Positions 7,374 through 16,044 are shown, counted from the stretch's first letter. The stretch: 32,206 bases of DNA from Anaerovirgula multivorans (GCF_900188145.1 NZ_FZOJ01000042.1:1-32206), one strand, 5' to 3'. A program made the numbers and translations. Notes: generated by a model not told the origin, from the letters alone.

Positions 7374-7389
7374 ATAAACTTTCCCCTTT

Positions 7390-8736
7390 CTATGCAATTA
7401 ACCCCAACAGTCTGGGAAGCCATAATGACAACTCAGGTATGAACGTTACCAGCAACAAAATAGGTACACATCCTAACAACAGCAATGGTTTCAAAGATGT
7501 CATCATGTCCACAACTTCTATATCTGACGCCTTTGAGGCTATGAAAAGATTGAACGCCATCGGCGGCGTTACCGTTCCAATGCCAACACAGACAAACATT
7601 ATAACCGCTAACTGAATCAGGTTCATACCGATCATGTTGGCAGTTGGAATCAACATTGGAGTTATTACCAGAATAAGGATTCCTGCATCTAGAAACATTC
7701 CCGCAACCACCAAAATTAAGTCAATCAGGATCATAATCACTATGGGATTGGAACTAATACTGGAAATGCCGCCCGCAATTGTCTGTGGCACTTGATTCAA
7801 GACCAAAAACCTGCTGAATATATGAACCATAGGCAAGATAATCATAAAGCTGCCCAAGCTTTGACCCGTCTCTCTAAACAGACTGAAAATATTCTTCTTC
7901 CCGATAGTTCTGTACAAAATACCCAAAATCAAAGCATATACACCGGCAACCGCCCCCGCCTCTGTAGGCGAAAATATTCCACCGTATATTCCACCAAAAA
8001 TTATTATTACCATGACGATTGCAGGTATTGCCTTCAAAGTTGCCTTGAAAAGGTTGGACCAGTAACTTTCATTGACTATAGCAACTGTTTCTGTTGTTTT
8101 ATTACTTGTCTCAGCAATCATGCTCTCACCGTGTATGTCAACGGGATGATACCATTTTGCATAAACAAATCTATTGACCAATATCAGACTTGCTCCCCAA
8201 ATAACACCTGGAATCAAGGTTGCCATAAACAATGCGGCGATGCTTACGTCTGCCACTGATGAAAACAATATTGCGTTCATGTTAGGCGGTATCATAAATC
8301 CAAGGGATGCGGAACATGCCAACATTGTAGCAATGTATCGTTTGTCCCATCCCATTTTAGTCATTTTTGTCAACATGACATTACTCAACGAAGAAACGGT
8401 AGCTGTTCCCGATCCACTGACAGCTCCAAACAACATGGAAGCCATTGGAATAGTCGCACCCATGCCGCCTTTTACTTTTATAAGCATGGCATCCGCTAGA
8501 TCTATCAACCGATCAGCTATACCTGATTTTTCCATTAATTTACCTGCCAGCATAAACAAGGGAATAGCCAGCAGCGTACTTTTCTCCAGTGCAAAAAATG
8601 CCGCTCCCGCAACCGATCCCAAGGATGTTCCTGACCAAAACAGATAAATGAAACTGCCCGCCAGGAAACTAGCGTTGACAGGTGTTCCTAAGATAATCAG
8701 AATCAATATGATTAATGCTGATATTCCTATTTCCAT
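7390..8736 (-). CDS. dctM: TRAP transporter large permease (DctM type)
   Basis: This is the 448-residue integral membrane transport subunit of a tripartite ATP-independent periplasmic (TRAP) transporter, which drives uptake by an ion gradient. It has about twelve hydrophobic segments and family blocks such as LAIPLFMLAGKLMEKSGIA near the N-end and the VGIGTVTPPMAFNLF stretch near the C-end. Its start overlaps the end of dctQ by 10 bases and has AAGGAGG at ideal spacing. The length is normal for the family. The dctP-dctQ-dctM order on one strand with aconitase X genes indicates a dedicated importer for the operon's substrate. Confidence 0.95.
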   Translation of the reverse strand: MEIGISALIILILIILGTPVNASFLAGSFIYLFWSGTSLGSVAGAAFFALEKSTLLAIPLFMLAGKLMEKSGIADRLIDLADAMLIKVKGGMGATIPMASMLFGAVSGSGTATVSSLSNVMLTKMTKMGWDKRYIATMLACSASLGFMIPPNMNAILFSSVADVSIAALFMATLIPGVIWGASLILVNRFVYAKWYHPVDIHGESMIAETSNKTTETVAIVNESYWSNLFKATLKAIPAIVMVIIIFGGIYGGIFSPTEAGAVAGVYALILGILYRTIGKKNIFSLFRETGQSLGSFMIILPMVHIFSRFLVLNQVPQTIAGGISSISSNPIVIMILIDLILVVAGMFLDAGILILVITPMLIPTANMIGMNLIQLAVIMFVCVGIGTVTPPMAFNLFIASKASDIEVVDMMTSLKPLLLLGCVPILLLVTFIPELSLWLPRLLGLIA

Positions 8737-9221
8737 TGTTTAACCTCCTTAGCCGTGGTTATAATATCTTTGGTGTAGTAAACAATCATGACGAGGCAAC
8801 TGAAACAGACCAAAAGCATCAATAAGCCGTACGGCATTCTCAAACTTGATGTCATGTAGTTCATCGAAAAATTGTACATTGCCAGATTATACATCAGATA
8901 AGCCAGAATACAAATGCTTATATCCACAACAATATATGTGAATATCTTTATGAAAGCTAGTATTTTTCCATTTTTTATAAATACATTGATCAGATTGAGA
9001 CTGATTTGATTCTTTTTTTTCACCAGCATGGAAGCCGTCAACCACGTTACAACCAACATCATATAAGTAGGCAACTCTTCTAGACCACCAATCGAGAAAT
9101 GAAACTTTCGTGCAACCACCTGTAAAAATACAACCGCCAAAATGATTACCATGGATATGGTGGCCAATAAGTTGATGATCTTTTCTACTCCTTTATCGAA
9201 ATAACTTAATAGTTTGTTCAT
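8727..9221 (-). CDS. dctQ: TRAP transporter small permease (DctQ type)
   Basis: This is the 164-residue small membrane subunit of the TRAP transporter, with four hydrophobic segments and the family's conserved acidic/tryptophan block (GGLEELPTYMMLVVTWLTAS). The start is the ATG at 9221 because TAGGAGG precedes it; an upstream in-frame ATG at 9299 would add 26 residues but lies within the intercistronic hairpin and lacks a ribosome binding site. It overlaps dctM and follows dctP after a 94-base gap. Confidence 0.92.
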   Translation of the reverse strand: MNKLLSYFDKGVEKIINLLATISMVIILAVVFLQVVARKFHFSIGGLEELPTYMMLVVTWLTASMLVKKKNQISLNLINVFIKNGKILAFIKIFTYIVVDISICILAYLMYNLAMYNFSMNYMTSSLRMPYGLLMLLVCFSCLVMIVYYTKDIITTAKEVKQWK

Positions 9222-9264
9222 TCTAACCCTCCTAGAACATAAATAAATCAGTTGTCTTATATAA

Positions 9265-9292
9265 TTGGAGAACCACGTTTGCGGTTCTCCAA
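9265..9292 (-). promoter_or_regulatory. Intercistronic hairpin between dctP and dctQ
   Basis: TTGGAGAACC and GGTTCTCCAA form a perfect 10-bp stem around 8 bases, 24 bases after the dctP stop. No U-tract follows on the minus strand, so it is probably not a full terminator. A stem at this place would protect the dctP part of the message from 3' decay and give more binding protein than permease, as in other binding-protein operons. Confidence 0.65.
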
Positions 9293-9315
9293 CATTCATT
9301 TACAGTATTCATATC

Positions 9316-10371
9316 CTATTTATTTGCCAATCGTTTCATATTGTCGTACAATTCAGCACCTACTGCCTGCCGCATGTCATCCGCAACGCTGTCTGCGTAG
9401 TCAATCCATGTCTGTCGTTCCTCATCTGTCAGATTATGAATGCTTACCCCATACTCTGACTCCAAGATAGTCAAGGCTTTGTTGTAGTCGGATATGGAGT
9501 GTTCAGTTTGGAAATTTGCTGCTTCCCATGCGCATTCTGAAACGATTTGCTGCAGGTCTTCCGGCAGGTTTTCATAGGCTTGCCTATTTACAACAAAACA
9601 TGCACCGTTGGCCCATTGCCAATTGATATCACTGTAGTATTTTGATATTTCATGGTATTTACGTGTAATGATTGAATCCACAGAAAACTCAAGCCCATCT
9701 ACTGCATTTGTCTGCAGTGCAGTGTACACGTCTCCAATTCCCATGGGAGTTGCATTGCAGATGTTTGTCCAGAATGAATTTACAATTTCATCTTCATATG
9801 TTCTGATTTTCAGATTTCTAACATCTTCAATGGGCCCAACCTGTTGTTTGGAGTTTAGAAGACCTCTAATATTTCCAACTCCATTGGCAAGCAGAATTGC
9901 ATTGTGAGGATCAAATAAACTAGAGCTCAACTGAAAAAACTCACCATCAGGGTCACATGCCACTTCTACAATTTTTTCATAATCTGTAAAAAGGAAGGGG
10001 ATGCTCCAAACTCCGAATGCCTTGTTAATAGTTGACATGGGTTGTCCGTAATAGATTTGAGTTTCATTCCTTTCCATTTGCTGGAATGTATCGTTAGCAC
10101 TTCCTAGAACTCCCCCATAGAAACCTTCAATAGTCAACCTTCCCTCTGATTTTTCATTAACCCGATTAATGAAATATTCCATGGCTGCACCTAGGCTTTT
10201 ATAGGTGATGTCTCCACCTGTAGGGTCCGTATAAATCGTCGTCATGACCCATTTAACGGGTTTTTCATCACTGGAGCCTTTGTTTGAATCGTTGTCCCCA
10301 CCACTGGAGCATGCAACAAATGATAGCATTAATGCAATAATCATCAGAAAAGCAAGCAATTTTTTCAACAT
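9316..10371 (-). CDS. dctP: TRAP transporter substrate-binding lipoprotein (DctP type)
   Basis: This is an extracytoplasmic solute-binding protein of 351 residues. It starts with a lipoprotein signal, MLKKLLAFLMIIALM, with the lipobox ending FVAC and then a serine/glycine linker. Family blocks include LKIRTYEDEIVNSFW and GMGIGDVYTALQTNAVDGLE-like sequence (PMGIGDVYTALQ) near residues 215-240. The ATG has its own ribosome binding site (AAGGGGG). However, the upstream aconitase X small subunit runs into this gene in the same frame with no stop, so a 495-residue fusion could also be made. The signal peptide and SD argue that the free lipoprotein is the working form. Confidence 0.92.
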   Translation of the reverse strand: MLKKLLAFLMIIALMLSFVACSSGGDNDSNKGSSDEKPVKWVMTTIYTDPTGGDITYKSLGAAMEYFINRVNEKSEGRLTIEGFYGGVLGSANDTFQQMERNETQIYYGQPMSTINKAFGVWSIPFLFTDYEKIVEVACDPDGEFFQLSSSLFDPHNAILLANGVGNIRGLLNSKQQVGPIEDVRNLKIRTYEDEIVNSFWTNICNATPMGIGDVYTALQTNAVDGLEFSVDSIITRKYHEISKYYSDINWQWANGACFVVNRQAYENLPEDLQQIVSECAWEAANFQTEHSISDYNKALTILESEYGVSIHNLTDEERQTWIDYADSVADDMRQAVGAELYDNMKRLANK

Positions 10372-10803
10372 TTCTTTTCCCCCTTGGTAATTTTTTATTA
10401 TTTCCACAAGGCCATTGTCTGCATCAACTCTGACCCAGTCGCCTGTTTCAATTACTTTTGTTGGATCTTCATCCAAACCAGTCATTGCCGGACATCGAGT
10501 CACTACACTGCCAAGTGCTATCTTGGTCGACATCTCATTGAAAATCATTGCTGTAGGGGCAAAACCGTTCGTTCTAGCTTGATGAAAAGCTCCTGACCAT
10601 CCTGATGACCCTTTGGCCCCCTGAAATACCAATACTTTCCCAGCAATGGATTTGCCCGCCAGCTCATGGCGCAAGTCGATTATCTTGCCTGTTGAGGGTT
10701 CCAGTCCCCCCCAACCTGATATGTACTCACTTGTCACCAATGCTTCCCCTTCTGCTACGCCTCCAACTACTCTTTTACCTTTCAATACAATTTTTTCACT
10801 CAT
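10372..10803 (-). CDS. Aconitase X small (swivel) subunit, no stop codon before dctP
   Basis: DUF126/aconitase X swivel domain, 144 codons. It starts MSEKIVLKGKRVVGG and has GEALVTSEYISGWGG, GKVLVFQGAKGSSGWSGAFH and the C-terminal GDWVRVDADNG, all diagnostic. The ATG overlaps the stop of the large subunit (ATGA) and has GGGGAGG upstream. The usual family length is reached at about codon 137, but the frame then continues through NYQGGKE, which is the dctP ribosome binding site, into dctP. A TAC codon (near 10388-10390) sits where a TAA would end the protein cleanly. This could be a lost stop or a sequencing error. Large and small subunits together form the dehydratase. Confidence 0.88.
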
Positions 10804-12071
10804 TTGAATGTACCTCCCCATTTGCCAGTAACTGCTGCATCGATGCACTCGTCAACTGAACCATACCAAGCTTCAATCCCTGTAATATTCGGCAGATAAT
10901 GAGACTGCTTGGCAGAATCTGTGACCAGCACCTGTGAACCCTGGGGTTTGAATCTTCCAAGTGCCGGACAACAGTCCTTCATCAACAGTCCTCCAAAATC
11001 TTCAATTTTTTTCTGGAATCCATTTCTATTGGCCAAATCTTTTATAGCTTGTGGCACAAAGACCCAAAATCTGACCCCCTCTTTCACCCTTTTGCCTTCA
11101 ATTCTGTTGCACAAATCCCAAATCTGTTCAATGGAATAGTGAGGACATCCTAGCATTACAAAATCTGCATCCTTATTTACACCTATAGAATTTAGAAGGT
11201 CGTAGCTGGCTCGCTTTTCCTTTTGTGTATAGGAATAAGCTTCCAAGGGCTTTTTCCCTCCACAGGCTTCCTCTACCGTATTTGCCTCTGCAGTGATGCC
11301 CGGTATGTGATACATCTCGACACCTCCTGCGGAAGCTGCTGCCGCTCCAAAATGCTTCAACATATCCCTGGTTGGCGTTCTCTTTATTCCATCGATTACA
11401 GGTATCTTGTCGGAAATGGTCTTCCCAACATAATATCCAAGCAATCCCCAATCTTCCATGGTAACTGGTTCTTCCTCCACCTTGATCAAATGAGTCCCGT
11501 ATCGGTTTTCTGTAATGTGCAAACCCCAGTACGGTATCTTTCCTGTAAGCATGGCAGATGTGGTACTTTCTCTACCTTCACAGTTGGTTCTCGCTCCAAG
11601 GACACTGTTTATGTATACTACAGCAGATGACTCCATCCAAGCACAGTGTTCTCCCTTCACAGGTACATTTCCCACCTGATAAGGGGTGCAAGTGCACATG
11701 ACCTGAATCCCCAAATTTGCCAGGTACTCGATGTTCTTGTTATACATATCTACCTCTTCATCTGATTTTCCAGCCAATTTGTAAAATTCCGGATCCATGG
11801 AAGTTTCAAATTGACATGAAGGAACTTTAACCGGTGGTAATTTAACAGTTTCGTCACTGTCCATACACATCTCTGAAAACACACCGTCAAAAGATCCAAA
11901 GTTCTTGTAGTGGTTAAATGGGGCAATCATATACCCGCCGACATTGATGGTGTCTATCAGTTTTTCAGCTCCCAAGGCCTCTCCATAACGAACCAGCATC
12001 TCCATTGCCTTTTGAACAGCTTTTCCTTCCTTCCCATCCAACATCGCTTTTTCACTGTCTGTCAGTTTCAT
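10800..12071 (-). CDS. Aconitase X catalytic (large) subunit
   Basis: The product is 423 residues. Aconitase X proteins are iron-dependent dehydratases; bacterial members include cis-3-hydroxy-L-proline dehydratase and archaeal ones mevalonate 5-phosphate dehydratase. Candidate iron ligands and catalytic cysteines are seen in CTCTPY, TNCEGRES and KDCCPALG, and DSAKQSHYLPNITG matches the conserved C-terminal block. The ATG follows AAGGAGG. It is the first gene of the minus-strand operon, divergent from the LysR gene. A TRAP importer downstream suggests an external substrate, such as a hydroxyproline isomer or another hydroxy acid. No pyrroline-carboxylate reductase or proline racemase gene is present, so the substrate is not settled. 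Confidence 0.9.
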   Translation of the reverse strand: MKLTDSEKAMLDGKEGKAVQKAMEMLVRYGEALGAEKLIDTINVGGYMIAPFNHYKNFGSFDGVFSEMCMDSDETVKLPPVKVPSCQFETSMDPEFYKLAGKSDEEVDMYNKNIEYLANLGIQVMCTCTPYQVGNVPVKGEHCAWMESSAVVYINSVLGARTNCEGRESTTSAMLTGKIPYWGLHITENRYGTHLIKVEEEPVTMEDWGLLGYYVGKTISDKIPVIDGIKRTPTRDMLKHFGAAAASAGGVEMYHIPGITAEANTVEEACGGKKPLEAYSYTQKEKRASYDLLNSIGVNKDADFVMLGCPHYSIEQIWDLCNRIEGKRVKEGVRFWVFVPQAIKDLANRNGFQKKIEDFGGLLMKDCCPALGRFKPQGSQVLVTDSAKQSHYLPNITGIEAWYGSVDECIDAAVTGKWGGTFK

Positions 12072-12093
12072 AATTACCTCCTTATTCTCTTTT

Positions 12094-12205
12094 TTGCACA
12101 GCTAATAATCGTTTGCATTTTGTGCATTTAAATACTCTTCTTTGCAGAAATAGTACTTTTATTGAATTGATAAATTTTATATGCTCTACTATAATAATTA
12201 TTATA
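12094..12205. promoter_or_regulatory. Divergent control region with 16-bp palindrome
   Basis: The 211 bases between the aconitase X operon and the LysR gene hold a perfect palindrome TATAATAATTATTATA (12190-12205) and a looser inverted repeat TGCACA...TGTGCA near 12097-12125. Either could be a LysR-type operator; the palindrome also supplies TATAAT on both strands and so could be a divergent promoter core. No -35 pair is convincing. Confidence 0.45.
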
Positions 12206-12282
12206 ATCATCTTTAAACGCTATGAGAAATCTTTTGTAGGAATTCAACTATTCCGCAATGGAATGATAAAGGAGGGAACGTC

Positions 12283-13182
12283 TTGAACTTATCACAAGTC
12301 AAATGTTTCATCATGGCCGCCAAAGAGCTAAACTTTACGAAAGCAGCTGAGCAACTGTACACTACTCAACCTACCGTAAGCAAGTATATATGCAATTTAG
12401 AAAAAGAGCTAGGTTTGAACCTTTTTGACAGAAGTGGAAAGTCATTAAAATTAACCTATTCCGGAAAAATCCTGCTATCTGAATTTGAAAAGATTCTGGA
12501 GAATATTGACAAGACTGTATTAAAGGCCAAGGAACTATCCACCGGACGGATGGGACGCTTAAATATCGGTTTTCCTACATCAATGAAGGTTACAAATCTG
12601 CTACCCGGTCTGTTTAGGGAATTTTCAAAAGAATATCCTGATATCAGCGTGGAAATGTTTGCATTTGATTTCAAAAGTTTGAACAGGCATTTTATAAACG
12701 GAAAGCTGGACATTATTCTGACTAGGTCTTTTGAAAAGTTTCCCCAAAATTGTCTGGCCATAAACCGCTTGCCTATTTCCAGATCCAAACCCCAACTATA
12801 TTTCAACCATCAGATGTTAGGGCTTGATTCCAATCCAAGCATTGAAGATTTAAAGAACACTCCCTTGATTTTAATTGAAACGGATGAACCCGTCACCGAC
12901 CATGAATTTGTTATAAACATCGCCCGTAAATATGGACTGTGTACAAGCAAGATCGTTCCCGTTAATTCCATTGAAACAATGTTTTACTACATAGAATCGG
13001 GAGAAGGTATCGCTATACTTGGTTCAAGTTATCAAATAACTAAAAGCGAGTTTATATCATGCATTGAACTTAACAACGTGGACTCAGAAGTCGGAACAGA
13101 CATATATTGGAAAGAAGACGTACAGAATCCTTCCATAAATATTTTTGCAGATTACGTTTCCATGTACATTTCCACCATTTAA
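12283..13182 (+). CDS. LysR-family transcriptional regulator of the aconitase X/TRAP operon
   Basis: The product is 299 residues, the usual length. Residues 1-60 form the LysR winged helix (MNLSQVKCFIMAAKELNFTK, then AAEQLYTTQPTVSKYICNLE). The rest is the periplasmic-binding-like effector domain. The start is a TTG with AAAGGAGGG at good spacing. LysR proteins placed divergently usually control the neighbouring operon and sense its substrate or product. Here that would be the compound taken up by the TRAP system. The effector cannot be named. Confidence 0.92.
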   Translation: MNLSQVKCFIMAAKELNFTKAAEQLYTTQPTVSKYICNLEKELGLNLFDRSGKSLKLTYSGKILLSEFEKILENIDKTVLKAKELSTGRMGRLNIGFPTSMKVTNLLPGLFREFSKEYPDISVEMFAFDFKSLNRHFINGKLDIILTRSFEKFPQNCLAINRLPISRSKPQLYFNHQMLGLDSNPSIEDLKNTPLILIETDEPVTDHEFVINIARKYGLCTSKIVPVNSIETMFYYIESGEGIAILGSSYQITKSEFISCIELNNVDSEVGTDIYWKEDVQNPSINIFADYVSMYISTI

Positions 13183-13469
13183 GATATTTGTCTTCAAATG
13201 AACTTCGACAAAACACAGACACAAGAACATTGTATATAAAAAAAGCCGGATATTAACTCCAGCTTAATGAAAAACACTTTTTTAAATTATTTATATTCTA
13301 TTCACTAATGCAATCTTTTTTTACTAAAGGAATTCTAATCCTTAAAACTATATATAAACTATGCTATTTTTAAAAAGTATACTTTTTCTATTATTTTAGT
13401 CATTGCTAAAGATGATTATGTGTCTTTTAAATTATGTTAGCTTCTTTTATTTAGGTTTTGAAAATTACA
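13183..13469. other. Intergenic between convergent genes
   Basis: This is a 287-base AT-rich region. An imperfect stem AAGCCGGA...TCCAGCTT (about 13240-13264, one mismatch) may end the LysR transcript, but there is no U-tract directly after it. Nothing else is seen. Confidence 0.4.
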
Positions 13470-15539
13470 TTAAATCAATGTAGGTTCCATTATGTATAAG
13501 AGCGGATCTACTGTTTTGCCGTTTACTCTAAACTCAAAATGGCAGTGAGGACCTGTAGCAAAACCAGTACTACCTACTTCAGCAATTTTTTCTCCTTGTA
13601 CTACTCTATCTCCAGCATTTACTATCAACCTACTACAATGGGCATAAAGAGAAGCTGTCCCATCATCATGAGCGAGGATTATGTATCTGCCATAAGAACC
13701 ACTTATTTCCTCTTGTGTAGCAATAACCTTGCCATTCTGGGCAGCCACAATATCACTACCTTCTTCTGCAGCAAGATCTACACCAGTATGCATCCTTTTT
13801 TCTCCTGTTGTAGGATGAATTCTTTCTCCATAAGGGGTAGCAATGCGTCCTGGTGTTACAGGGAGCATCAACATTTCAATGTCTTCTTTTTCAATAAATG
13901 TTTGCTGGTTTTCCGCAAGCCTTGCAAAAAATTCGTCTACACTAATATCTTCTACTCCAATAGGCTCCATTATATAAGGAATTGGATCTACTGTTTTGCC
14001 GTTTACTCTGAACTCAAAATGACAGTGAGGACCTGTAACATAACCGGTACTACCTACTTCAGCGATTTTTTCTCCTTGTACTACGCTATCTCCAACCTCT
14101 ACTATCAACCTACTACAATGGGCATAAAGAGAAGCTGTCCCATCATCATGAGCGAGGATTATGTAATTGCCATAAGAAGCAGGGCCACCTAATTCCTCTT
14201 GTGTGGCAATAACCTTGCCATTCTGGGCAGCCACAATATCACTGCCTTCACCTTCTTCTACAGCAATATCTATACCAGTATGCATCCTTTTTTCCTCTGT
14301 CATGGGATGAACTCTTTCTCCATAAGGGTTGATAACGCGTCCTGATGTTACAGGGAGCGTCAACATTTCAATGTCTTCTTTTTCAATAAATCTTTCTTGC
14401 TCACCTGCAAGCTTTGCGAAAAATTCGTCTACAATTACATCATCAGTATCCTGTTGATTATAGGATTGTGCTTCTACGACCTCTAAAGAAGAAGTAACTC
14501 TATCTGCAATTACTGTTCCTGTAGCAAAAAACATTATGGCCATCCCAATGGATAATGCGATAACTTTTCTTGAATATTTTTTATTTTTCATTATCAATAA
14601 TAATCTCCTTTCAACACTTTTTTTTGTATCACATAAAGATGTGTAGATACCTGTTTTCCTATTAGTAACCCGATCTAATAGATTTAGAATAGTTTCTCCA
14701 TAAGAACGTCTTTCCTCTGTACTCATATCTTTTACAGCCTTTTCATCACAAGATAATTCACAAAGTTCATCCATATACTGTGCTATCTTATAGACCAAAG
14801 GATTAAACCAGTGCAATGCATTGGCAAATAGCACAATTACCTTTAAATACAAATCCTTTCTTTTATAATGAATCAGCTCATGTCGAAGGATATTGTTTAC
14901 CTCTCTATCATCCATATCTACTTCTGGTATAATTATATAGGGCTTTAATAGTCCTGTAAGTATAGGAGTATTAATTCCATCATTAGAATAAAGCATGATC
15001 GGCTGTTTAGTTCTCATCCTAGCTCTCCATTCTTGAAGTACTTCATAGATAGGTCCTGTATCTATCGAAAAACTTGTTTTCATAAGCTTTCTTTTAAATA
15101 TTAAGAATCCCATCGTCTTGTGCCCTATGAAAGAAAGCACTCCCAACAGCCATATGTAAGGGACATAGGGTACAAATAGCTGTAACCTATTTATTGAAAA
15201 GCTTTGACTCCTATCATTCTTTCTTTGTTGTTCTACAGCGTATGTATCCTGATTCCTTTCATCAATCTGTATATTTCTACGGAAATCCGAATCATCTTCA
15301 GATATTTCTAACTGAAAATTAGATTGAAGGAAGTAATCTTTTCCCAGATCAGTAGTGATATTTTCCGTAAACAGTCCTATTGGAACAAGAAAAAATATCA
15401 TTACAAGCAATACCATATAATAGTTCCATGCTGCGGAAAACAACTTCATTGTGGCAAATCTCATAATAAAAACTAGTATTGAAACACTTGTCCCTATGAT
15501 AGACATGGACAATATTATATTAAAAATCATATAAAGCAT
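13470..15539 (-). CDS. BlaR1/MecR1-type M56 membrane peptidase with two M23 domains
   Basis: The product is 689 residues. Membrane segments lie near 5-27, 40-57, 123-148, 233-250 and 326-345. The M56 zinc motif HELIH is at 220-224, followed by the DELCELSCDEKAV block (257-269), as in BlaR1 sensors that cut their BlaI partner. Instead of a penicillin-binding sensor, the outer part has two M23 (LytM) endopeptidase domains. Each has HTGxD (His420/Asp424; His584/Asp588), LYAH (His474; His634) and HCH (505-507; 665-667), so both look catalytic. It lies 8 bases after blaI. The fusion suggests a cell-wall-sensing or wall-cutting membrane protein. AGGTAGGTG precedes the ATG. Confidence 0.88.
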   Translation of the reverse strand: MLYMIFNIILSMSIIGTSVSILVFIMRFATMKLFSAAWNYYMVLLVMIFFLVPIGLFTENITTDLGKDYFLQSNFQLEISEDDSDFRRNIQIDERNQDTYAVEQQRKNDRSQSFSINRLQLFVPYVPYIWLLGVLSFIGHKTMGFLIFKRKLMKTSFSIDTGPIYEVLQEWRARMRTKQPIMLYSNDGINTPILTGLLKPYIIIPEVDMDDREVNNILRHELIHYKRKDLYLKVIVLFANALHWFNPLVYKIAQYMDELCELSCDEKAVKDMSTEERRSYGETILNLLDRVTNRKTGIYTSLCDTKKSVERRLLLIMKNKKYSRKVIALSIGMAIMFFATGTVIADRVTSSLEVVEAQSYNQQDTDDVIVDEFFAKLAGEQERFIEKEDIEMLTLPVTSGRVINPYGERVHPMTEEKRMHTGIDIAVEEGEGSDIVAAQNGKVIATQEELGGPASYGNYIILAHDDGTASLYAHCSRLIVEVGDSVVQGEKIAEVGSTGYVTGPHCHFEFRVNGKTVDPIPYIMEPIGVEDISVDEFFARLAENQQTFIEKEDIEMLMLPVTPGRIATPYGERIHPTTGEKRMHTGVDLAAEEGSDIVAAQNGKVIATQEEISGSYGRYIILAHDDGTASLYAHCSRLIVNAGDRVVQGEKIAEVGSTGFATGPHCHFEFRVNGKTVDPLLYIMEPTLI
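13484..14442 (-). repeat. Tandem duplication of the M23 domain coding sequence
   Basis: Two copies of about 480 bases lie head to tail inside the M56 gene (about 13484-13950 and 13966-14442; protein repeats start at residues 370 and 534). They share long identical DNA blocks, for instance the segments around 13503 and 13985, with a few codon indels. Near-identity at DNA level points to recent duplication or ongoing gene conversion. Confidence 0.8.
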
Positions 15540-15547
15540 ATCTTCAC

Positions 15548-15919
15548 CTACCTTTTAGAAAGCCAATTCTTCAATTCTTCAATCTCTTCTTTACTAATAC
15601 CCTCTCCTTCATATAAAGCGGCAATAAAGCTTTTAATGGATCCTTTGTAGGTGGTATTTAGAAAAGATTTGGCTTCAAAGCACCTATATTCATTTTCTGA
15701 CATCAAAGGAATATATTGATTGCTTTTCCCACGCTTTTCTGCTTTCAACACCCCTTTTTCTACTAAACGGGAAAGAAAAGTGAAAACTGTAGTAGGCTTC
15801 CAACTTTTTTCTTTATTCAGTTGTTGAAGAATTTCTGCAGATGTAACTCCATCATCATAACGCCAAATCACCTGCATTACCTCCATCTCTGCTTCTGATA
15901 TTTTTTGTGCTTTAGTCAT
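15548..15919 (-). CDS. blaI: BlaI/MecI-family transcriptional repressor
   Basis: This is a 123-residue winged-helix repressor. ISEAEMEVMQVIWRYDDGVT opens the fold, and TTVFTFLSRLVEKGVLKAEK is the recognition helix and wing region. The C-terminal helices dimerise, and in known pairs cleavage by the M56 protein inactivates the repressor. The start is the ATG at 15919, set by GGAGG; an upstream in-frame ATG at 15946 falls inside the operator. The M56 gene follows after 8 bases, so the two are one operon, autoregulated through the operator upstream. Confidence 0.93.
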   Translation of the reverse strand: MTKAQKISEAEMEVMQVIWRYDDGVTSAEILQQLNKEKSWKPTTVFTFLSRLVEKGVLKAEKRGKSNQYIPLMSENEYRCFEAKSFLNTTYKGSIKSFIAALYEGEGISKEEIEELKNWLSKR

Positions 15920-15936
15920 CTTATACACCTCCTTAA

Positions 15937-15990
15937 CTCTACACAACGTAGTATTGTATTTATTCTACGTGTTGTAGAGTTGATTGTCAA
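15937..15990 (-). promoter_or_regulatory. blaI promoter with two BlaI-type operators
   Basis: On the minus strand TTGACA (15985-15990), 17 bases, then TAGAAT (15962-15967) form a strong promoter. Two dyads of the form CTAC-N5-GTAG, one at 15965-15977 and one at 15939-15951, cover the -10 region and the start of the transcript. They are themselves mirror images (13 of 15 positions). This is the layout of BlaI/MecI operators, which hold repressor dimers on the promoter. Confidence 0.85.
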
Positions 15991-16044
15991 GTATTTTATA
16001 TTTTATTTAGTGAAAATAGAATAATAGAATGTAAGCGCCAAAGA

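Noticed and set aside
11173..11630. Overlapping frames on both strands inside the aconitase X large subunit
   Set aside because: These are shadows of a well-supported gene.
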